Assembly: GCF_014633365.1 (NCBI RefSeq)
Contig: NC_068339.1
Location: 1,245,001-1,309,000 of the forward strand
Length of the DNA: 64,000 nt
Reading direction: 5' to 3'
Origin: Diospyros lotus
Lineage: Eukaryota > Streptophyta > Magnoliopsida > Ericales > Ebenaceae
Positions within the stretch are counted from its first letter, which is position 1. The number at the start of each line of letters is the position of its first letter. The notes beneath the pieces are model-generated. The model had not been told where the DNA came from and made no database searches. It was given only the letters and a program-made list of their open reading frames with translations. Positions 58,490 to 64,000 of this stretch are shown in pieces. A program made the position numbers and the translations under genes.

Positions 58490-58960
58490 TAAAACCCTAG
58501 TTTCCCCCCATTTCCTTCCCCCCATAAAACCCTGCCCCGCCCCCCCTCTCTCCCTTTTTCCCTCTTCTCCCTTCTACGTAGCCTCTTTCCCTCTCTCTCG
58601 TGGCTAGCCCTCGCCCTCGCCCTCGCTCTCGCAACTCACCCTCGCCCTCGCCCTTGCTCACTGGCTCGCCCTTACCAGCTGCCTTGCCCTCGCTCTCGCC
58701 TCTCGCAACTCGCCCTCGCCCTTGCTCACTGGCTCGACCTCACCGGCTGCCTCGCCCTTGCTCTCGCCTCTCGCAGCTCGCCCTTTCCCTCACCCTCGCT
58801 CACTGGTTAGCCCTCCCTCTCTCACTATCTCGCCCTCACCTGCTGCCTCGCCCTCTCCCTCGCCTCTCGCAGCTCACCCTCTCCCTCACCTCTCAGTTGG
58901 TAGTTGGGGAGGTTGCATCTCGAGCTACTTGATCTAGCTCTCTAAGTCTTGCTTTCGCTG
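58490..58960 (+). repeat. GC-rich leader-like segment with a CTCGCC-rich minisatellite
   Basis: It begins with AAAACCCTAGTTTCCCC, a phrase common in plant 5' leaders. Three to four degenerate copies follow (58598-58900) of a unit of about 65-75 bp containing CTCGCCCTTGCTCACTGGC. The Pro/Ser/Arg-rich open frame at 58600-58932 follows from the repeat. It could be an untranslated first exon of the CACTA transposase gene, but no splice link is proven. Confidence 0.4.
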
Positions 58961-60804
58961 GGTGACTGGGTTGCTCGTCACTCTGCATTGACATTGGGAC
59001 ACTTTGGTTCAGTCTTTTGAGGTTTGGTTCAATCTTTAGTGTTGTATTCTATTCGGGTTCAAATTCAATACTAGTGACAAAAAATTCTTTTGTTTCAATC
59101 TTTGGTATTGTATTCTTGTTCTTAGCAGATAGGTAGTGGCCAGTGGACATCCCTTCATACTCTAGAGATCAAAAGATTAGAAGTATGTTAATTTATTTGA
59201 TTATGTTCTATTTAATGTGTATTTCTATTTTATTTTGGCTAATTTAATACCTATTATAATGAGTTTAGCAATTATGACTTTAGGTTTTTTGCTAATTGTT
59301 ATTTGACTACTTCACTTAGGAATTGTTGTGGTTGAGATATGTTAATTGTGGCTGAAATTATTGAATGTGATTGAATATTTGAATTGTTCAGGCTAAAATT
59401 GTTAAATTTTTATTTTATTTTTTGATATGATATAAATATTTATTTATTTTTTTTTTAATATTTTATTATAAAAAATAAAATTTAAATATACATTAGGATT
59501 TAGAAGCCCATTTTTAAAATCTCAGTTAAAAGACAACAACAGATGATATAAAAGACAACAACAGAATTATTATCGTTAATTTTAAGTACTTGTATTTTTA
59601 TATTTAATGAAAATATAATAACAACAACAGATATGTTAGTAATATAATTTACTATTTATATTTTTAATGAAAATGATATTTGAATGCTCACTTGCGACAG
59701 TTCTGCAATGTATTAATGTGTTGTATTTATATTATATTAATATAAATATATAAAATATTGATATATTTTATATCAATATATTAATGTGTTGTATTTGTAT
59801 TATATTAATATATAATGTATTAAAGTGTCACAAGCTAGATGGTATGAAAATGGTTTCTATGAAACAAATGCAAAAATGAAAAAATAATATTTTTTAAAAT
59901 ACAAGAAATAGAAATGAGTAAATAAAAAATAAAATAAACAAACATAAATATAAGTTCTAATCTTTAACTTATTGATTAAAAATAAATAATAAATTTAAAA
60001 AAATAATTAAATATAACTTTGTTCGAGACAGAAGTATAACCTAACTTCGTGGACGCAAATGAGTTTTCAAATAGTAAATATATTTTTGATATTTTTTTAA
60101 TATTATAAAATAATCTCAAAATATTTTCATAATTACAAAACAAACCCAAAAATGATTTTTTGGTGTTTCTCGATGTTTCAATACATGAAATGTTTCGAAG
60201 ATGAGCGTTTTCATGCATTGTAGATCACAAATGAGTATCCAAATAATATTTCATGTATTTAGTTCAGACATGTTGAAGTTACAAATTGATATAGTACATA
60301 CAAATTTTATAATAATTTTAGTTAAAATTAATGATAATAATTCAACTTAAAATTAATAATACCGAAGCAATCCGTTATTGGAACATAGGACAGTGCCCAC
60401 ATAATAATGTATGTACGTAGGTAAATGGGGTTACTTTCATTTTCTTGGTCACGAGAATGAGTCTAGAAAACAGTTGGGTTTTTTCCGTTTCCACACCTGC
60501 CTTAGTCCAGTCACCCCACTATAATATTTGAAACCTTTGAAAAAGTCAATTCTCTTAAAAAAAATTAAAAGTTTCCTTCTAGCTAACAAAATTAAGCCAC
60601 TTAATTCCAAAATAAAAACAGTGTTCGAGCCCAAAATGGGTTCTATTATGATTGAATGTTTTTTTTTTTTTCTTATGGAATGACTTGGTCATAAGTCAAG
60701 AAGTGATCAGTGGGGTTTGAAGAAGAAAGAAACTTGAAAACCAACGAACCTATGTAACTTGTATGAACCCAACAAAATAAAGATTAATAATGGGAGAAAA
60801 ACCC
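58961..60804. other. AT-rich non-coding stretch
   Basis: No coding frame or RNA recognised. It ends in AACCC (60800-60804), the left target duplication of the Cassandra element. Confidence 0.5.
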
Positions 60805-61030
60805 TGTAACATCCCGTTCGAGCAATAGGAAGAACCGAAACAACTTACCCTAATGGGTCTACATGAACTTCTCAGGGGGGTCACCCATCCCTGGATTACC
60901 CCAAGTCAAGCACGCTTAATTTGGGAGTTCTTTGCCAACATTCAGCGCAAAAGGTATTCAGCTGATGTTGTTTCCTTTCTTACACTATCCTCGATATATA
61001 CTAACTTCTCTGGGCTCTCGGGGTATTACA
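60805..61030 (-). repeat. Cassandra LTR (3' in element sense)
   Basis: TGTAACATCCCGTTCGAG to CTCGGGGTATTACA. It contains the 5S-like block (60878-60932 by comparison with the other LTR). It differs from the second LTR at scattered positions. Confidence 0.9.
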
Positions 61031-61220
61031 TTCTCCCCCCCTTAAGCACATGACGTCCCCGTCATGCGACCTTACAACTGGTCCCAGATCTCTCTCCCCT
61101 TGCATGGCCGATGTGGGATTCGCCTAAGGTGCCTACACGCCCCCCTCGGGACTCAGCCTCCTCGCTGAGGTTTGCCCCACCACAGCGCTCAGAGGCTCGG
61201 GGGTCGGCTCTGATACCATT

Positions 61221-61446
61221 TGTAATATCTCGTTCGAGCGATAGGAAGGACCGGAACAACTTACCCTAATGGGCCTACACGAACTTTCCAGGGGGGTCAC
61301 CCATCCCTGGATTACCCCAGGTCAAGCACGCTTAACTTGGGAGTTCTTTGCCAACATTCAGCCCAAAAGATATCCAGCTGGTATTGTTTCCTTTCTTACA
61401 CTATCATCGATATATACTAACTTCTCTGGGCTCTCGGGATATTACA
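61221..61446 (-). repeat. Cassandra LTR (5' in element sense)
   Basis: TGTAATATCTCGTTCGAG to CTCTCGGGATATTACA. It is next to the primer binding site. Confidence 0.9.
61288..61350 (-). ncRNA. 5S rRNA-like segment within the Cassandra LTR
   Basis: The minus strand reads AGAACTCCCAAGTTAAGCGT, then GCTTGACCTGGGGTAATCC, then GGGATGGGTGACCCCCCTGG. This matches the internal RNA polymerase III promoter part of plant 5S rRNA (AGTTAAGCGTGCTTGGGC ... GGATGGGTGACCTCCTGG). It is a partial 5S sequence, not a functional rRNA gene. Confidence 0.85.
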
Positions 61447-61451
61447 AACCC

Positions 61452-62640
61452 AATCAAGTAGAGAAAAAGAAAATTAAAGAAAAAACACACACACACACAA
61501 ACAAATAAAAGTGTTGGTAAGCAGTGGAGGCTGCTGGCTGGTTGGCTCATGCAAATTGATACACACAAGTACTCTCCAATGACCCCACAAGGAGGAATAT
61601 GCACCCACATTTCTCACCTCAACTAGCTTTTGGGGAATTTCATGCTCCAGTTTTCACTAAAATTTTGCTTTATGTATCTTCCAACATTTGATGTCTTTTT
61701 TACTCATTACTCTTAATGCGTTCCTTGCTAGCTAACAAATAATTCTAAGTTCTTGCATTTATAAAGGGTATTTTATTTTCCCTTGTTTATCTGATCATAA
61801 AATCTATTGAATTTTTTCTAAAATAATATATTATTATCATATAGTGGGATAAGGCAAGGCAATATATTATTTTATTTTCCCTTGTTGACATTTAAGCTTC
61901 AGTTAAAGCTTGTTTACTTCTCGTTTATCGAATTTATTTATTTTATAGGATGATTATGAAGTGTATGATTTGTTGAGAATTGATGATGTTGCGTTGAGAA
62001 TTGATGATGTTGCATATATTGAAGTGTTAAATTTTTGTGTTTTTTTTTTCTTACATAGGGTGTAGTCCATTTATAGGAGAGACTTTGTCGAATTTTCTCT
62101 AAAAATTATATTAAATAAAAAATATAATTAATTAAATATTTTTTAGGTATTTAATTAAATTTGTTGGAACTTAACCTTAGATTCCCGTTCGGTGACTTCC
62201 TCGATGGAGCGAGGAGATCACTGAATTGTCCAGTTGGACAGTCTGAAAATTTGGTGTCGTGTTGTGTGCCCAGCGAATACGTATTAATTTACTCATGCAT
62301 GGTACGAAAATTCAATAGCATTTCTTGTTGTTCTCCGGTTGCATGTAGGAATATGTTTTGATTCATGCAATTGACTCAAATTGAGTTTAACTTGTATGAA
62401 TCAACACATAATCTTTATCGTGCATCTGGAGAACTGTGTTGAGATGCTGCCGAAATTTCGTATCGTGAGTAAATGCATCCGCTAATGGTCATATCACGAT
62501 TCATTTCCGGATGGGATAGGTTCTAGCCTTCAAATTTTAAGGGGGAGTTATAAGGAGTAGTTCAGTGGAATAATATTAAAACAACTCAAATAAAAAAATA
62601 TTATAATTATAATTTAGTAATTTTTTATTATTTAATGGTA
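61452..62640. other. Non-coding stretch before the transposase exon
   Basis: There is a CA microsatellite at 61484-61499 and a short duplication GAATTGATGATGTTGC at 61977-62012. No known coding similarity. The acceptor-like ATGGTACAG at 62635-62643 precedes the TNP2 exon. Confidence 0.5.
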
Positions 62641-62650
62641 CAGGAAAAAA

Positions 62651-64000
62651 ATGAGATCAGATCGTCAGTGGATGTATATCAGGCGTAAGGAGGATGGTTA
62701 TGTTTCTACGGAATTTATCAAGGGTGTTGAGAAGTTTGTTAATTTTGCTAAGAGTCAACCAGAGTGGATGGATGGGAATAAGATTAAATGTCCTTGTAAT
62801 CAACCAAAGTGTAGAAACACGGCTTTTCGTGACCAGGATACCGTGACAAGTCACTTGCTCACCAAAGGTTTCGTACCGGGGTATTATGAGTGGACACTTC
62901 ATGGGGAAGTTATTGCTACGGTAGGTTCGGTCGATATGTCTTACTCAGCATCAACGCTTGAAGCAGAGCCAAGCAACTTATTTGAGACTATGGTAATGGA
63001 TGCTGTCGGGCCTGATTTCAATCCGAATATGGAGGAGGAACCTCCAAATCCGGAAGCTCAAGCATTCTATGACATGCTTAGTGCTGCAAAAAAAGAGTTA
63101 TATCCTGGTTGTCGAAAGCATACGCAGTTGTCGCTTGTTTCTAGATTGCTTAGCTTTAAGTCAGAACACCATCTATCTGAGAGAGGATTTAATCAACTTT
63201 GTGAATTACTTAAGGAGGTTCTTCCTGAACCTAATACGGTGATTGATAATTTTTACAGTACTAAAAAACTAGTTCGAGGGTTGGGCCTTCCTGTTGAGAA
63301 AATTGATTGTTGTAGAAATAACTGTATGATTTTTTGGGGTGATGACAGTGATTTAACAGTCTGCAAGTTTTGTCATGAGAATCGGTACAAGCAAGTTGAT
63401 CAGGCTGACAGTAACAAACGACAAAAAACTTGTGTTCCTTATAAGAAGATGCATTATTTTCCTTTAACTCCTCGGCTTTTGAGACTGTATGCATCCAATT
63501 CAACAGCAGCAGAAATGAGGTGGCACGCAGATCATGTGGTCGAAGATGGCGTCATGCGTCATCCGTCAGATTCCCCTGTGTGGATTCATTTTAACCAGAC
63601 TCATAGGGAATTTGCTGCCGAGAAAAGGAATGTCAGACTTGGTCTTTGTACTTATGGGTTTCAGCCGTTTGGTCAATCTGGGAAGCAATATTCTTGTTGG
63701 CTTGTCATTGTCACGGTGTATAATTTACCACCCTAGATGTGTATGAAGGATACAACAGTGTTCTTAACGGTGCTAGTGCCAGGACCAGAGAATCCTAAGG
63801 CAAAACTTGATGTTTTCTTACAACCCCTTATTGCAGAGTTGAAACATTTGTGGGATATTGGTGTGCATGCATATGATATCTCATTGAAACAAAATTTTCA
63901 ACTGAGAGCGGCTTTGATGTGGACCATTAGTGATTTTCCTGCATATTCAATGCTCTCGGGGTATAGCACGGTAGGAAAGCTGGCATGTCCTTATTGCACG
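62651..64000 (+). pseudogene. CACTA TNP2-type transposase with a nonsense codon, partial at window end
   Basis: The ATG at 62651 lies 8 bp after an acceptor-like CAG. Residues about 6-85 form the transposase-associated domain (WMYIRR, FVNFA, IKCPCNQPKCRN, LLTKGF, YYEWTLHGE). The TNP2 transposase proper begins near residue 220 (CMIFW, CKFCHENRYK, PLTPRLLRLY, MRWHAD). Two lesions are visible. The normally conserved LCTDGF reads LCTYGF (Asp to Tyr, about 63650). TAG at 63734-63736 replaces the Trp codon expected in YNLPPWMCMK. After the TAG the same frame stays open to the window end and keeps family wording (PENPKAKLDVFLQPLIAEL, NFQLRAALMWTISDFPAYSM, CPYC). A full protein cannot be made without readthrough. 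Confidence 0.88.

Larger units (their letters stand above)
60805..61446 (-). mobile_element. Complete Cassandra TRIM retroelement
   Basis: A 642-bp element with two 226-bp LTRs (60805-61030 and 61221-61446) and a perfect AACCC duplication at 60800-60804 and 61447-61451. On the minus strand the interior starts with TGGTATCAGAGCC (61206-61218), the primer site for initiator tRNA-Met, and ends with a purine tract complementary to TTCTCCCCCCC (61031-61041). The LTRs carry 5S rRNA-like sequence, which defines Cassandra. There is no coding capacity. Confidence 0.92.
55198..64000 (+). mobile_element. Putative CACTA (En/Spm) element, 5' part, running off the window
   Basis: The terminus CACTGCAAGAAATTTT at 55198 is followed by dense subterminal repeats. 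A CACTA TNP2-type transposase on the same strand starts at 62651. Treating them as one element is inference: the 3' end is outside the window and a Cassandra TRIM has inserted between them. Confidence 0.5.

Noticed and set aside
58600..58937. Pro/Ser/Arg-rich frames
   Set aside because: They arise from the CTCGCC-rich minisatellite. The segment is more likely a leader or repeat.
60853..61508. Two similar short frames beginning MGLHEL
   Set aside because: They are the same stretch in the two Cassandra LTRs, on the strand opposite the 5S-like sequence.

Overview
This window is transposon-dominated nuclear DNA from a flowering plant, probably a eudicot. The evidence is LTR retrotransposons of SIRE-type copia, Tekay-like and Athila-like gypsy, a Cassandra TRIM carrying 5S rRNA sequence, Mutator-like (MULE) and CACTA DNA transposons, a plant mobile domain (PMD) gene, GT-AG introns and AT-rich spacers. 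I found no convincing ordinary host gene. Every substantial reading frame lies inside a mobile element. The species cannot be named from the sequence.

Layout. 1-4411: decayed SIRE/Maximus-type copia element (integrase, reverse transcriptase, 3' LTR), ending inside another LTR. 4412-8517: a Tekay-like LTR broken by a 471-bp copia solo LTR (4583-5053, target duplication GGTTT) and a 2.56-kb solo LTR (5351-7906, GAAAT). 8518-11924: AT-rich DNA with one CACTA terminus at 11723. 11925-28964: a three-deep nest. An outer solo LTR holds a solo LTR at 25828-28502 (TGGCC) and another at 13582-25374 (AAGAG). The latter holds a complete 9.3-kb retrotransposon at 14670-24002 (ACTTC). 28965-41791: more SIRE-type and gypsy LTRs, mostly solo or truncated. 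41792-46326: AT-rich DNA with a non-autonomous MULE-like element and two foldback MITEs. 46327-53747: a complete MULE with a perfect 9-bp duplication (TTTCCAATT). 55198-64000: a CACTA terminus with subterminal repeats and, downstream, a CACTA TNP2 transposase running off the window. A complete Cassandra TRIM (60805-61446, AACCC) lies between them.

Most striking content. The 14670-24002 retrotransposon has Athila-like features: a tRNA-Asp primer site and the C-terminal half of Gag with a zinc knuckle. It has no protease, reverse transcriptase or integrase. In their place it carries an intact, intronless LOG-type gene (cytokinin riboside 5'-monophosphate phosphoribohydrolase) and, upstream, an unrecognised Cys-rich frame with one in-frame TAG. 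A TATA-like box, possible splice sites and duplicated hairpin-forming fragments surround them. This looks like a non-autonomous retroelement that has captured a cytokinin-activation gene.

The MULE pairs an apparently intact MURA-type transposase (FAR1-like zinc finger, DDE core, SWIM, C-terminal OTU protease) with a convergent, decayed PMD gene. Three arrays of CCCGAA/TTCGGG dyads sit in its non-coding parts.
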